NCBI GenBank assembly: GCA_005406025.1
Contig: BGZK01000020.1
Coordinates: forward strand, 1,107,554-1,171,553
DNA from: Eumeta japonica
Lineage: Eukaryota > Arthropoda > Insecta > Lepidoptera > Psychidae
Length of the DNA: 64,000 nt
Direction: 5' to 3'
Notes under the pieces: generated by a model
Database searches by the model: none
Seen by the model: only the letters and a program-made list of their open reading frames with translations
What the model was told of the DNA's origin: nothing
In this document: positions 36,151 through 49,404 of the stretch, piece after piece
Position numbering within the stretch: the stretch's first letter is position 1
Layout of the letters: each line of letters begins with the position of its first letter
Translations under genes and position numbers: made by a program

Positions 36151-36849
36151 TAGCATACAGAATTTTGATTTCGTGATGGAGCGATATACAAAAGAAGGAA
36201 GTCATTTTATATATGTATATGTAAACGTATACTTTAGAAGGGTTAAAATTTAAACAGCTAAAATGCAAGAATTGACATGAATCAGTTGGCGTATGAAATT
36301 AAAACTATATTTAAAAGCATTTTATTGAGTGGAGATTTGTCGGCTCTTCTTATCTCTCTAGGAAATAGACATGACGTTAATAAATTTTGTATAGAAAGTG
36401 AATAAATAATGATGTAATTTATGATTATATTTATGTCTATGATTAATCTTAATTTATGTTCTTATAAAAAATCAATTATTATTAACTAATTCTCAAATTT
36501 CATTTCAATTTATATACACTCACGTACTATCTCTGCTTATATAAAAATCGTCGTTATATCGCAATTCAAAGCAAACGAACAACAAACGATTGGCGAATCT
36601 TCAAAAAGTTGAAATTTCCGATTAACGTCAGTAATCAATATTTTGATTTGGAAAAAGTCAATAATTACATATATATATTTATTTTATTTTTCTTTGATGC
36701 CAATAACGAATAGTTACTAAAACTTATCTCTATTAGGACTATAAAAATACTCCCTCCGTGATATGCTCAAAGCGAGAACCAAAAGTCTATAAGTGAAAAT
36801 TAGTGAAACTGGGGCGATAAACTTCATTCCACCTCCCGTTCCCGACCAC
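36151..36849. other. AT-rich non-coding stretch
   Basis: No gene or repeat edge recognised. Confidence 0.35.
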
Positions 36850-37050
36850 AGCAGAAATTTGTGGAGCGCCCTCGTAAACCGTAACCGAATACGGCGACAT
36901 CTCGGCGGAGTCCCCGCGGGCACGCGGCGCGGGCCCCCGGGGCCGCCGCCCGGCGCCGGCCCGCGGCTCGTCACGTTCGCGCCCTGACCTAGTCCGCGGC
37001 GAGTTTGTCGCGGCTAGTTTCCGGTGCGACTAGGAACCGCTAAACTAATT
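36850..37050. other. very GC-rich CpG block
   Basis: 36,905-36,970 is almost pure G/C, the most extreme such block in the window. Translations in either direction are Pro/Gly/Arg-rich shadows. It could be a promoter-proximal or enhancer element; no TATA plus initiator pair was found with it. Confidence 0.3.
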
Positions 37051-38094
37051 CATAAATCACCAACTCATCGGGGATTCGTTTGTAATGTAAATGTGTACGC
37101 ATTCTATTGATCTATTCGGTTCTAGCTGAATAAGTTTTCAAAACGATCATAATGTAGGAAATGAAAAATTGCGTTTACGCCGCTCGCGCTTCAGGCGTTT
37201 TACATACTTCGATTATAGTTTCAAACGTAGTGCATCTACGAATTTGAAAATGGACGTGATGTATGTTCAGTGGACGTGTAGACGTTTTTCATTGTCATTG
37301 TCGTATTATTACACTTTAGACTGTACACTACGGTGCATATGTCATATTTTTTATTTGGCGATTTTTTGTAGAGTGGTAGAAATCACAGTTTTGGAATGGT
37401 GTGACCGTCGTGAGGCGATCACCTTACCGCTGCGAATACCGTCCGTCGGTACCGCATCATCAGAACGCGCGGCCGACAGACGACGCACCAACACGTCCAC
37501 CATTTCAAATTTCTCAGCTGCTTGTTTGTTGTGCATCCGTAACTAGGCCCTCGCGGTAGCTCTAAGCTAGACTCAAAAGTTCTGATCGCACTCAAGAAGA
37601 AGAATCGGAACTGGGAGCAAAGTCGTAATTACTTTTCTCTTGAATAACGAGAAACTGAGAAGAACTCGGAAACCGGCAGTAGCTTGAATTTCAAGTTCGT
37701 TTACCGCTCAGCGATTCGTTTGTTCTTTTTGTTTGACTTTTTTTTGTTAATCAATCGACTGACAGTATTGTGCTGTAAAATAAAAAGAACGTACCCTCCT
37801 CTTGTGGATGACCCAGTTTTTATATACACGAGAGGCGTGGTGGTATTCTATGTAAATGCTACCATAAGTAAATCTAATGTCATTACGTTAAGTGCGGTGT
37901 GGGAGGTCATTTTAATACACAAACTCTATAATCTCTTTCGATCTAAAATATATCATAAACTCTATTTAGCCTTATAAATCATTTTGTCCTAAGAATTAAC
38001 CGTGAAAATGGGGTATAATAAATCCCGACTACGTCATTGTCAATATTTATTTCATTTATTTCTGAAGGCGGCGACGCACACTCCAGTCTACTTC
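37051..38094. other. non-coding stretch with a short hexamer-array fragment
   Basis: A forward-polarity fragment, GAATCGGAACTGGGAGC, lies at about 37602-37618. A 125-codon forward frame at 37169-37546 has no recognisable domain and is GC-rich only at its end. Confidence 0.3.
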
Positions 38095-38270
38095 GAAGGC
38101 TGTTGTTAATTTCGGTTGCAGAGTGGCCGTAGGGGCGGGCGGTGTTCGCCGAGGCCGCGTGTCCGTGGGCGGCCGTCTGCGCCGGCTCGTCCTGGCGTCA
38201 ATCAAATACGGCGACGACCCAGTAATTGTTATTAATGTATTTTCGATGGGATCGATCGTCTTCTAATTGC
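38095..38270. other. CpG-rich block followed by TAAT/ATTA cores
   Basis: A GC-rich segment (38,125-38,200) runs straight into GGCGTCAATCAAATACGG and then AATTGTTATTAATG. This GC-rich plus homeodomain-core arrangement is similar to that at 55,400-55,600. Candidate cis-regulatory DNA, by inference. Confidence 0.3.
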
Positions 38271-38634
38271 TTTTATTGTAATTATACAGCCCGTTTAGAT
38301 AGTCTGGGTCTGATTCTGATTTATAAATCGTGAGACGTCAATATGAAATATACCGACAGATTTTCTTCTTGATATCCTCTTTTCGTATTTAAGTATAAGT
38401 AACATTTCGAACACACCACTTAGACAATTTGATTAGTTCAATTTTCTTTGCGCAATTATGTTCTATAAGTTCAAGTATTCCAAGAAAATTACGAGGTATT
38501 TATATGAATGTAATGTCCTTGGTATATTTTAATTTTTCTATCGGATGACAGAAAGTTTTTTGATTGCCTGTTGACAATACTGTCGTAAAATAAAAAGCAT
38601 TAAAACTAATGAGTCTTATTTTCTTATTACATGT

Positions 38635-38715
38635 AATATTACATTATATTGCATTGTACTGCACTGCATTCCGTTGCGTTGCGTTTTATTGCATTTCATT
38701 GTATTGCATAATTTT
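38635..38715. repeat. degenerate ATTGC/ATTAC pentanucleotide repeat
   Basis: Units such as ATTGC, ACTGC, GTTGC and ATTTC recur at 5-bp spacing over about 80 bp. Confidence 0.7.
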
Positions 38716-38854
38716 AATATTTTATGAAAGCTGTTGATAAAGAGCTTTTGACGTGTGAGAGTTTTTTTTTTTTTATAAGAGAAAAATCTATAAATTTCAA
38801 AGTGAAAATGAATATCGGTACTATATTTCACAAGTAAAACGGCCGGCAAATACG

Positions 38855-38915
38855 GCACCGGAAGCAAGAACCAAACTGGCGACCGAGATTGAGAGCGAAG
38901 ACCGGGAACAGGGAA
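38855..38915 (+). repeat. degenerate hexamer array fragment
   Basis: ACCGAG, ATTGAG, AGCGAA and GACCGG occur in 6-bp phase with forward polarity. No terminus is visible. Confidence 0.5.
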
Positions 38916-39119
38916 TGCCATCGCTGGACAGTGCTGCATCGGACGAACGGTCAAAAACGGCACTTAAAAAGAATTTCCATATCGATTCCCGGTCTAATAA
39001 AGCTCTGGACATTTAGGTTTAATATTTGACATGCACGTTACTAGTGTTACTATAGCAATAGATGACATTCTTTTTACATCATTTCCCTTTAGGCGAACGT
39101 TGTTACTGCACATCGTGAT

Positions 39120-39290
39120 TACGTCGTCACCTAAGAGCTTTCAATTTCGGTTCACGGCGCTTTGAGCACGCGGAGGCACGAGCTTAACGGAAGCGTGCGA
39201 CTTCGCCTTCAACGTGACTCGGTTGGCGCCCGCGCCGAGCGAAGGTCGCTCGACATGCAGGCGCGGCGAATTGGCGTTATCGATCTTATG
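39120..39290. other. CpG-dense block
   Basis: A compact GC/CpG-rich segment without a convincing frame; candidate regulatory DNA by composition only. Confidence 0.28.
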
Positions 39291-41189
39291 TTTTGTGCGC
39301 CATCTCAATTTTCATAGTTCTATTACACTATATAACAAATAGATTTATTATAAAAATATAATCTTATTGATGTTTACTGGCGACGTGGTTTTTCTATTCA
39401 TTTGAAGTTGATGGGTTTAGAATTTCTTTTTTATAGCGAATATAGGAACACTAATTTTTATGAGTAACATTTTCGGTGTGGGTTTTTCTCTCATTTTAAT
39501 AAATAAGAAGTAAACAGACATTTTTGTCGAAAACTATCCCGACCGTCCCTTGATCTCATAAGCAGCGCTAACATTTACAGAGCACTTATTTTGCTCCAAA
39601 TTGTAAATTATACGTACGGTAACTTATTTTATTATTCTATGTGTCTTGATGTAAATATCGCAGGCAACTGTTCCTTACCTGTGGACTTAATATAAATAAA
39701 TATATCGCTTAATATTGTTGTTGCTGCTTTGTAAAGAGGCGCGATTTCATAGCAAATATATATAAGTGAATTTCCTGGCTATTGTGACAAATTGGCCGTT
39801 ATCTTTGTTACTGAAAGCGCAAAAAACAATGTCCTCTATTTTTTATTAAAAAAAATTGGTTGTCTGTAAAGTCAGTTTACGGACGATAATTTTATGTGAT
39901 AATGTCGTAAGAAAACATTGATAAAAAATTGTATTCTTTTATGAAATGAATTGAATTATTATCACTGAATTATCTTTATTTTGTATAATACAAAGAAGGA
40001 GTTAATTGAAAATGACAATGTTTTCGATAAATTAACACTTATTTGCACTCATTAATTCAAATACTTTTCTTCTTAAATTATGCAGTAAAGAGATAGATCC
40101 GTCACAAGCCGAACGCTTAGGCCGATCGTGCCTCTCTATTGTTCCTCGCTCTCGCTCGCACGCTCAGCTCAGGCGAAACGCGACAATAAGTCATGCTTTT
40201 TCGTGCGTGCAGCCAACGTTTATCGATTTATAAGATGTCATCACGTCAAAATCGATTACTACTTAAACTTGCATACATGAGTTTCATACTATAAAAATTT
40301 AAGACTATAATAATTGCATATATACATAGTCCCCATATGTGATGAAATAGAATACTTAAGTCATTCTGAAGTAGCTAAGAGCCATTAGAGTATATTAGAA
40401 ACGGTCGATAAACACCCATTATTTAACATCCCATATGAAATCAAACTCAAAACTTATTGAAAAACGGCAACATTCACTTATACTGCTCACTTTAATTACA
40501 CAATAGAGATTTAAATAAACCTTTTAATTATAGTAGGAACTTACTAAATCAAAAAGCACTTCTTAATATGTAAAAATAATATTTCCAAAGCGAAACAATC
40601 ATTTATTTTATTTGGCACACATAAATTGTTATATTCGATTTTACAAAATCTCAATTAAAAGAACCAGCATGAAAGCTGCTGTTGTCACAAAAAGTTCACT
40701 AGAGCTTTTAAAAGACCCGACAATTTCCAATAAACACATTATCTAGTTTTTGGCTGATGATTATACGGCCTTATATTTCGTTTTTACAAAAGAAACCTAA
40801 CATTGCAATACCTAACACTGTATTGCAATACCTATGTACTGTGCAGCACTGCATAACTGTCCCTCTGTACAAATTGTCCAAATACTGTAAATTAATACAG
40901 TACAAATACTTATAAAACATATTGCATATTTCCATTTGTTAATCTAAAAATTAGACGTAGTATAGTTAAACGATTGCGTTAAATAAAGTGTTCAATACAC
41001 CGATCGACATAATGTACAAACCTTACAAGACTACACGGTCCGTCAGCATGTCCAAAATTGCACAAGCCGCGACGCTAACACTCGTGCAACTTCGCAGAAC
41101 GCGCGACACAGCGAATCACATGCCGAAAATAAAGCAAACAACGCATAACGTTAGTTGAGTGTCGAGACTGAATAATTTTCACTCCCCAA
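39291..41189. other. AT-rich non-coding stretch
   Basis: No gene. A small CpG-rich patch lies at 40,105-40,190. Confidence 0.35.
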
Positions 41190-41250
41190 AAAAAAAACCG
41201 ATCCAGTGCGAGCAGGACTCGTACACAGAGGGTTCCGTACTGTATACAAA
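41190..41250. repeat. fragment of a dispersed repeat
   Basis: An A-run (41188-41198) is followed by CCAGTGCGAGCAGGACTCG and then AGAGGGTTCCGTACTG. GACTCG(C/T)(A/G)CAC...AGGGTTCCGTA is a word combination I know from many lepidopteran repeats. Family not determined. Confidence 0.35.
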
Positions 41251-41567
41251 TCATTGCATTATTCTTCGGTGAAAGTCAACGACACATTTTATACACGTTA
41301 TCTCTTCAATACTATTTTACGTTTCTCGTGAAGTTTCCTGACTTTGGTTTTGCTTTCTTTAGGTTTTTCTATAAATTACGAATGATTATATGCTTCGTAT
41401 TTATTTCGAAAATTTTAAGCCCCGTTGTTCCGGTGGTAAGGGTAATGCTCAATATTTGTGTATTTTCTTTAACATTATTATATATTTTGAAACAATCGAA
41501 AAATGCTTTTATATTTCTCTCGTAAAAAAAAACAAGTTCAATTAATATGTCCATGACACACCTGACC

Positions 41568-41589
41568 ATAATAATAATAATAATAATAT
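41568..41589. repeat. (ATA)n microsatellite
   Basis: Seven uninterrupted trinucleotide units. Confidence 0.9.
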
Positions 41590-42640
41590 CTTCTGTTACA
41601 CACACATCATCATCTGATCCCGAAATAAGCAACTAAACTTGTATTATCAGATAGTTGATGAAATACATACATATACACATAGAAAATGAGCCGTGACAGA
41701 CGGAGAGAAAAGAACGAAAGACAGAACGATCCTTAGAAGGTTTTTAATTTTGCATAAAGCGTACGAAACCCTAAATTCCCAGCGCAGTGCGGCTCGCAAT
41801 ATCGGCAGCGTTAAATTTCCAAAGTCGTTTACAGGAATGCAATATCCGTCTATATCATTCACACTTCAGCTTTTAATGACATCATATGGAGGATATGATG
41901 ATGCACAACCTTGGACCCGATATCAAAAATAAATAATAAATAACGTACAACGGAGCGAGAGGGCCTTGGGAAACTTTTTGGAGTAGATAAATAATGCATC
42001 CACATGCATACACTTGCGGGCGGGCGTAGAAAGTCGATGATGCAATAAACGATGATGATGAACGAAAGATGATGGGAAATACATCGTCCAGAACGAAATA
42101 ACGGTCAAGGTGAAATTCTATGCGTTTTATGCGATTACTCAAATAAATATAGAGTATTCTGTAATTTTCTAGCAAATTAAATTGTTGGCTTCATAGTAAT
42201 TTTATTTTTAAGAGAAACTATACATTCAAGCTTAACATATGACGGTGACTCTGATAAAGGCTTTATTAATCGACTTACAAGGCTCATATGCAGCTTTATG
42301 TTTCAGAAAATAAATTTATGGGAAAATACGCGATGTTGCATTTAAAAATTTAACGTTTCTCGAATGTCATCTTATGATTTCACTGATAAAAATTTTGATT
42401 AGAAAGACCCCGAAACGTACAATCAAATTCATTTTTGAATAAAATCAGATACATCATAGTTTGAGTCACATAAAATTATAATCAAAAATATCTAATTTTG
42501 AGAACGAGCATTACAAATCCATGTTTATCAATGAAAAGACAATGTAAATATTCACACAAAAGAAGTATATCTCAAAGTAAGGATTGTTCTTCATGTAGAA
42601 GTCACCATAATTGGAAAAACTCTAGTGAGCTCCGCCATAG
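41590..42640. other. non-coding DNA upstream of the predicted promoter
   Basis: AT-rich; no coding sequence recognised. It includes GATGAT-type short repeats near 42,045-42,070. Confidence 0.35.
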
Positions 42641-42852
42641 TAAGTGAATCAGTGTAAATCTCTCTTGGACGGGACGGCCGCTGGGATGCTGCGGGGATCA
42701 ACGCACCCGCTGCGGCGGCGCTCAGCCGGCGACGCCAGAAATCGGGTCCCGGATTCCTTCGGTATTTTTGAATGCACAAAAAGAAGCGGGATCGGAGGGC
42801 GGAGGGCGGCGCGCCTATATAAGACGTTGGGCGGGCGGCGACCGCCTCAGTC
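42641..42852 (+). promoter_or_regulatory. RNA polymerase II core promoter (TATA + initiator)
   Basis: TATATAAG at 42816-42823 lies 33 bp upstream of the A in an arthropod initiator TCAGT (42847-42851), which fits textbook TATA-to-start spacing. Upstream DNA from about 42,660 is strongly GC/CpG-rich, including two GGAGGGCGG words at about 42,794-42,809. No downstream promoter element (RGWYV at +28) is seen, as is usual for TATA promoters. An exon-like leader and a consensus splice donor follow, which makes the signal much stronger than a TATA box alone. Confidence 0.7.
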
Positions 42853-43065
42853 ACTCTCCAGCGAGCCGCCTGTGTCGCGCACGCGTTCGCCCGCGACCTG
42901 TGCTCCGTGCATTGAACACTTGCTGTACTGAACATCATCGGTTATCGGTCTTCGGCCGAGTGAAGTGATCGGAACTATTGACTAGAATCTATTGCATTAA
43001 ATATATAATTGAAGTGCCAAAAATTGAATTCTAAGTGCACACGGCGTAACGTATTCAGCGCTAAG
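42849..43065 (+). other. predicted first exon: ATG-free 5' leader of unknown gene
   Basis: From the initiator A (42849) to the splice donor AAG|GTAAG (exon end 43065) there are 217 nt containing no ATG in any frame. That is notable in DNA of this composition and typical of a non-coding 5' leader exon. It starts GC-rich and becomes AT-rich towards the donor. The downstream gene is not identified: no coding exon with a recognisable domain was seen on the + strand in the remaining 21 kb. The transcript may be an mRNA with a distant coding exon or a spliced long non-coding RNA. The exact start is inferred from core-promoter spacing. Confidence 0.55.
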
Positions 43066-43071
43066 GTAAGA
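43066..43071 (+). other. splice donor
   Basis: AAG|GTAAGA is a near-ideal U1-complementary 5' splice site. Confidence 0.6.
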
Positions 43072-44864
43072 ATGCATGTCCATTGCTAAATTGAATAATT
43101 CACATTTCAATTCTCACCTCAGATTTATGCGATTTCAATGTACTCGTTTTATCGGAATACAAGTAGGCGATGCTTAATGTCCATTTGGAACAATTAAGGA
43201 TCCTGCGAGCTTTTTATATCGATCGCAAGAAAACGAGATGCGTTCAAACGTGCTGCTAATTTCTCTTCGATTCCGCAATAATAATGACTGGGATTTTAAT
43301 ATTCCAGATTTTAATTAATATAATAAAACGGTAATATTAAACACGTTCCTTTTTATTTTGACATTCAGATAATATGTGAATAATAATAATTATTTTAACT
43401 GGTAAATTGATTAAATATTAAAATTCAATTAGTTTACGTGTTAGGTACATTTTGTCATTGTACAACAAAAGTTTCAAACTATTAATGCTTTACTAATTTG
43501 TAATTGCTAATCATCATTGTTTTTACATTTCACATTTTACTTATATTTTAATCATTAATATTACATTTGTTTAAAATATTCATTACGTTACTTCGGCTAT
43601 TTTAGTAACCGGATCCCGGATCTGGTAAATTCTCTTTATTTAATTTTTTTCATGAAATTCTGTAAGCAACACTTCCAGTAAGATGACTGATATATTTATA
43701 CGCAAAGGTATTGAAATTAATCGTTAGTAAATTTACGTAATAGCATCAATGAGCGCCTATTTGAAAGAAGAAAAAACATAATTCTGATGTAAACCAGATA
43801 CTTTACAAGACTGCGTGTAAAAGATTGGCGTTTAAAAATTGCTATTTATATAATATACGATGCGTACGGACTTATGGCAAATGCGTTATATTATTTATAG
43901 GATTATGATGTTTTGAATAAATTTCTCGTAAAAGTCTTACAATTCAGTGTAACTTTAAGCGATATTTGCAGTCGAAATATGAAAATATTTATATTAATAA
44001 GCTTCAATTTAGATGCCAATTTTGTATATGCAGTTCGCCAGTAGCATGCAGATATTAAATCTAATGAAATTCAAATATGTTTTCGATTGACTAAAAAATT
44101 AACAAATGCTTGCAATCAGTCATTTGTGAGATCAATTTGTTCTTCCACATTGTTATCAAGTTTCCGTTATTTGTTTACTTTTAATAAATAAATTTCCCCT
44201 TAATTGATAACATAAAGTCACGTGTTTCTCAAACACGAAAAGCAGAGACCGTAGGTATTATTTGGTACGATTTTTATATAACATTGATGAAACTAATGTT
44301 CGCCAATCATTTAATGCGAGATCCGATCTTGGAAACCCAAACTTTGGCTCTTCTGCAATATACCACCAATGCGATCTGCATAGATTTTTTTAAGACACCC
44401 TTGCCAACCCTTCAATCGTGCATCTTTCCTCTGTAGACTTCTTTTATCGATCTACTACACTCATCCTTTTAAGGGTCCAAATCAATGACATACCCATTTC
44501 TACCACATCCTCTTTCGCGCCGCACCGTTCTTAGCATCACTATATCTGTATTTCAAGAACCTTCCACACCAAACTACGTAGTAACTAGTAGCCACTGTTT
44601 TAATTATAGTTACCTGTTTCTCTTGCCGTACCCAACGTTTACGACCGCACATGGGTATCGGCAAACACGGCCATAATCAATCAATCTCTTCTATTTCTTT
44701 CCCTAACTCTCTTTTGAATATCATCTTCATATATCGCGCCATAAATGGATTACGTCGTTTTTTAATAAACAATATACAGTTTCGCTCCGACAGGCGCTCA
44801 GTAGGTTAATTTACAATTACTACATAATTAATTAATTCTCGGTAAAATAGCCAGCCGGCGAATG

Positions 44865-45070
44865 CCAAGGCCCCGTTTATTTGGCCCCGCGCACCGGGCG
44901 TGGGTGAATTGTGACACGCAACATTCAAGCGGGACGTTCCTAGAAATCGATTACGATTCTAGGAACACAGAACGGTCGGCCTTGAGAGGGCGAATTCAAT
45001 ATTAGGAACGACAAAGTGGCTACATCGAGAACGCGTAACTCGATGAGGCCCTTCGGGTTCTGTCATTTTT
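44865..45070. other. CpG-rich block with inverted repeat
   Basis: A GC-rich segment containing GGCCCCGTTTATTTGGCCCC and, at 44936-44966, an inverted repeat GTTCCTAGAAATCG / CGATTCTAGGAAC that differs by one extra A. Candidate cis-regulatory element. Confidence 0.35.
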
Positions 45071-47039
45071 ATGGCAGAACCGGATAATCTCGAAGAATTC
45101 CTCAGCATGATCAGACCAGAGCCGCGAAACTATTAAAACAAAGTCTATCATCGTTGTTCTATGGATGATTGGATTACAAAAATCATACATTTATAAGTAT
45201 CTAATAATATCTTAGGGTTAGGTTAAGTTATGATACCTAATATATAGTCCTCAATAGAAACAGCGAACGTGTAAAACCGTACGTAGCTATATATGTTAGA
45301 GCGAATCGTACACACGTTAATCAAGCTGCGCTTAACCCACTGCGCAGGACTTAGAGCTTTTAGGATCTAAAACAACTATATTGTGTGTATGAATCATTGT
45401 CACACACAATATTGGCTACCTTAATCCAGTCGACGAGCTGTTAGCCACACAGTATGCATAACCGTAGCGATTATCAATGCAATTAAAAACGCAAATCAAT
45501 AATAACCGCTGCGCGACAGTAACTCCGCACAGTTCACGTTTAGGTATTATTTAGCCCTTTTCGTTTTGTTTCATCTCATTTTGCCGCGGATCAAGTGCCA
45601 TCGGATTACGGCTGCGGGCCCCGGGGAAACGATCCCTTAAGCCACGTTACAGTCCATCTTCATTACTTCAGGGGTGGACAGCGAGATTACCTTTAACCCT
45701 TTTTTAAATGTATTATGTCATCCGAAACCGTATAAATACACGTTGATTATCAGACACCAGATAGAGTTAGACTAAACACCGTTCCCTTTCCGTGCTCGGC
45801 GTTTTTACATTTTCGAAACAAAAAAAAAATGGTTTATGAATAATCAAAAAATACGTTTGACTTGTGACAGAGTGTCCTCAACAAATACCGCGGAATTTCG
45901 TTTTGTATCAAAAACCTGTGAAATCCCAATTCGCGATAAACCTGTCTATAGAACGACCTATGGAGGATATAGAAAAATATATAATGGATATAGAGAATCT
46001 TAAAATGATTAATGAGCGGCCTGTATGAAGTTTGAAAGTCGTATTCGCTAGTCTTTGAATAATATACGTACAGAAATATATAACGAAAATTATTTTTTTT
46101 ATGTATGTATTCGTTAAATAATTAAATCGGATATAGATAATTTTAGGCAATTTATTTTTTGAATTTTATCATCTGTATTTACCCAATAGCCACCAGCAAG
46201 GCGGGCGTGTGACGACTAGACACGTATATAAGTAAAATTACTTAATTACACGTAATTTAAATTAAAAGAATGTCATATTCAAGTAAAAAAATATTTTCCA
46301 CTTAATATATATAGAAATCTATACTTACAGTTATGATTTTTTTTTAATTTTGAAATAATTTATAAAAAATAAATGTATAATATCATACAGCGTCCAAGGC
46401 CAAACAATGATTACTGTTACATTAAATTGTTTTTTATACTAAAAAACATATCATTTTGATATAAAATTAAAATAATTATTGACGATATTAACTAGTTAAG
46501 CAATCATTATTCGATTCGAGTTAAATTAATTTAATGAATAACTACAAATATTAATACATGAAAATGTGTTTATTTTCTAAGGGATCTTCACAAAATCGAT
46601 TGGTATTTGTATGTTTCTGAATCTTACATGTTATACAATAGCTGATACTATTTTTATACGTACGTATTATTGATGCAAGTTTACAATAATAAAATATCTC
46701 ATTAAATAATATTTAAAAGAAAGTTATTTTTTAAAAGAACATATCACGATTAATAAAAAATTAGAACTATGACATTCCTCATAGATCACAACCTAAAAAT
46801 CGTATATTTGTTGTTGACAGCAATGTAAGTCTCCGAAATATCCACCATTCTATTAAGCTAGCAGGGTTACACAGTCGCCATTCAACATGAACCCTTCCTC
46901 TACTTTATTGTTGGATCTTACTAAGCGAAAAACGCGTGGACTCTAAACAGCATACTTTGAAACGATATAACTATTGCGCATGCTCAATATCTATTCCATC
47001 ATCTGGAAAATACAATTTTCATTTTTATTAGCGTCCATA

Positions 47040-47275
47040 TATATCTGTGCACTTCGCACGGCGAATTATACTTTGAATTAATTCTCGGCGAGTTTCGTGC
47101 TAGAAGCTACGCCATTCCAGAACGAGGAAGTTGTCGTCTTCTAATGAAAACCAGAATAAATAACGGACTCTCGTCTCATTAGATAAACGGTCTACGACGA
47201 GCCGCCGCCCGCGCGACGGCGCTGCCAACTATGCGCCTCCGTAAGAGAGCTGCCCCCGCCTATTTGTAGCTTTCA
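47040..47275. other. CpG-rich block
   Basis: A mixed AT/GC block whose last 80 bp (47,195-47,270) are strongly GC-rich; no convincing frame. Candidate regulatory DNA. Confidence 0.28.
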
Positions 47276-48834
47276 CAAATCGATAAAAAACACCAGGGTC
47301 AATACGAAAAAGTCTTGAGTTATGTCTTATTTGAGTAGTCAGCGTTTCCCAGTTTTTGTTTATGAAGAGTATTCCTTAAGTCTAGATTAGATAGATCTTC
47401 ATTCATAGTCCACGGCACGCGAGTTAGATGGGGAACGAAATAGAGTGTTAACAAAAACCGAAGTTGTTATATTGCCTCAGCGCGCAACATATTCGCGCAT
47501 CTTGTACTGAACGCGTGTATTTTTCTTCCATTACCGATTTATAGATGTTTGATTTGTAACGTAGATATATTCAGTTTCGATGTGGTGTCGTATAATATAC
47601 TTTATCAAAATCAATATGAATGAAAGTATATACACGCTTTCATTATTATAAAAGACGCGTTTACTAAAACCGTTTCTCTGTTGTATATATTCCAAGAAAA
47701 TTGTTCTTAAGGAGTCATCTTCAGACGCGCGTGTGAAAAAGAAGTAGCGTCGGAGGTGACAATGTGAACGCGCACTATTTTTTTCAAAGATGGCCATAAA
47801 AACCTTGGATGTTAACTTTCTTTAATATATATGTAAACACAGCGAAAGTAGTGATGTCGATCGAAAAAGATAACTTTTAACAGCTTATCAAATATGAAGC
47901 ACATTAGTTATTTTCGAATTTAGTTGCACGTACCTCCATAAACTGAACATTCTTTTGAATTGTAAACATCGATATGTATTTAAACAGGAAAGTCGTAATG
48001 AATATCGATAACGGAATAATAGTTATATTGATGTCTTTATAATTTTATTTAACTAATTTAAATACCTGCGTAAAGAAAATAATTTTGATTAAAAATATTT
48101 AAACACTCATAAAACCTACATACCATAATCTGATATTATCTAATCACAAAAAGGAAATACGTTTAATTGTCGAATCGCAAAATGGTAATATAACTATTGC
48201 ATTTCCGACTTTTTTCTCTCTCTGGTATATTTACACATTTTATAACAAGTACTTATTATTTACGTGTTTACGACGTTACTACAGTAAATAATTTATATTT
48301 GATTTTCATTGCCGTATTTAAATTCAAAAAGAAGTTTCACCGTCTTTCCAGCCACTCTTACAACCTCGAAAAAAACCAAGGACATTATATCGTTTTATCT
48401 CAAGCACATCACTATTCCCAGTTTGGGCGCAGTACACGAGAGGGCCTACCGAGAGCGAGAAAGGGTTCGCCACTCGTCGTTACAAATTGGGGTCAGCCTT
48501 TGTGTAGTTGATGCCGACTACGGCGAATGTGTCTGACATAGTTACGATAATGAGTTCGTTTTAATATTGTACGTCTCGTTCTATTTCTATACTATAAACT
48601 CATATCCCAGTAATTAATTGTATTCGTTCATTATCACTGATTTATTTTATTACACTCGAACGAATCATCGTCTTTCTGCCTCTGACTTTATACCGTGACC
48701 AATAAATTTTAGTAATAAATAAAAAAAAAACATCATAGTACGTACCAATTCATAAATCAGACCCGATTGTATAAACATCGATATATTTAATGAACTAGTA
48801 TATGTTTTTCATTCTTCAACTCGAGACGACCTAT

Positions 48835-48965
48835 TAAAACGTCGACGGTTCAGCGAGAGTTTTAGCTTCCTCCCTATTTTCTGCGCAGAAGACGGGAGAG
48901 GAAATTAAGACGGCAATTGAAGCGCGACAGCGCACGAATCGATAATGCTTATTGGCTTTCTGTGT
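48835..48965. other. GC-richer block
   Basis: About 130 bp of higher GC between AT-rich flanks, with no frame or repeat signature. Possible conserved non-coding element. Confidence 0.2.
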
Positions 48966-49404
48966 ACGTACCTACTGTTCATTATATACTAGTCTACGGC
49001 TCACTCTGTAGTTTTTGTGCACTATGATACTAATAGAGTTTATTCTTCTCAGTGAATCAATTGTATAGGTGTAATAATTATTATTTCATATTCCCAATTC
49101 GTTTCATATCCAATTGCTGTGACAATGACAAATAACAAATAGAAAACACTAATACTGACGTAAATTGATGGCATTTGAAAATAAAGAAAATTTAATTTTT
49201 AGTAAAAACTTTGTCTTAAAAAAAAACACGGAACTCATCTTGTCGAACTTATTCATTGTAGTTTTGATAAATAAATTTTATAATTTTCTGTTTCAAGTTA
49301 AAAATTCTTATTTTACGTTCGTGTGTCTTATGTTCGTTTTTTTGAAGTTTAGACCCTATAGAGTTGTGAATTTCGTTAATTTGATCTAAAGTTAAAAAAA
49401 CTGC

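Noticed and set aside
37169..37546. 125-codon forward frame as a gene
   Set aside because: No recognisable motif, low-complexity Ser/Arg/Tyr content, and no promoter or splice signals fitting it.
42591..42938. Frames of 66-115 codons on both strands over the promoter
   Set aside because: They overlap the GC-rich promoter and leader and are open because of composition.
44470..44690. Segment with GTACCCAACGTTTACGACCG as a SINE
   Set aside because: No Pol III boxes, tail or flanking duplication could be found.
45731..45770. TATAAATA as a second promoter
   Set aside because: The nearest initiator-like TCAGA is only about 21 bp downstream, and no leader exon or donor follows.
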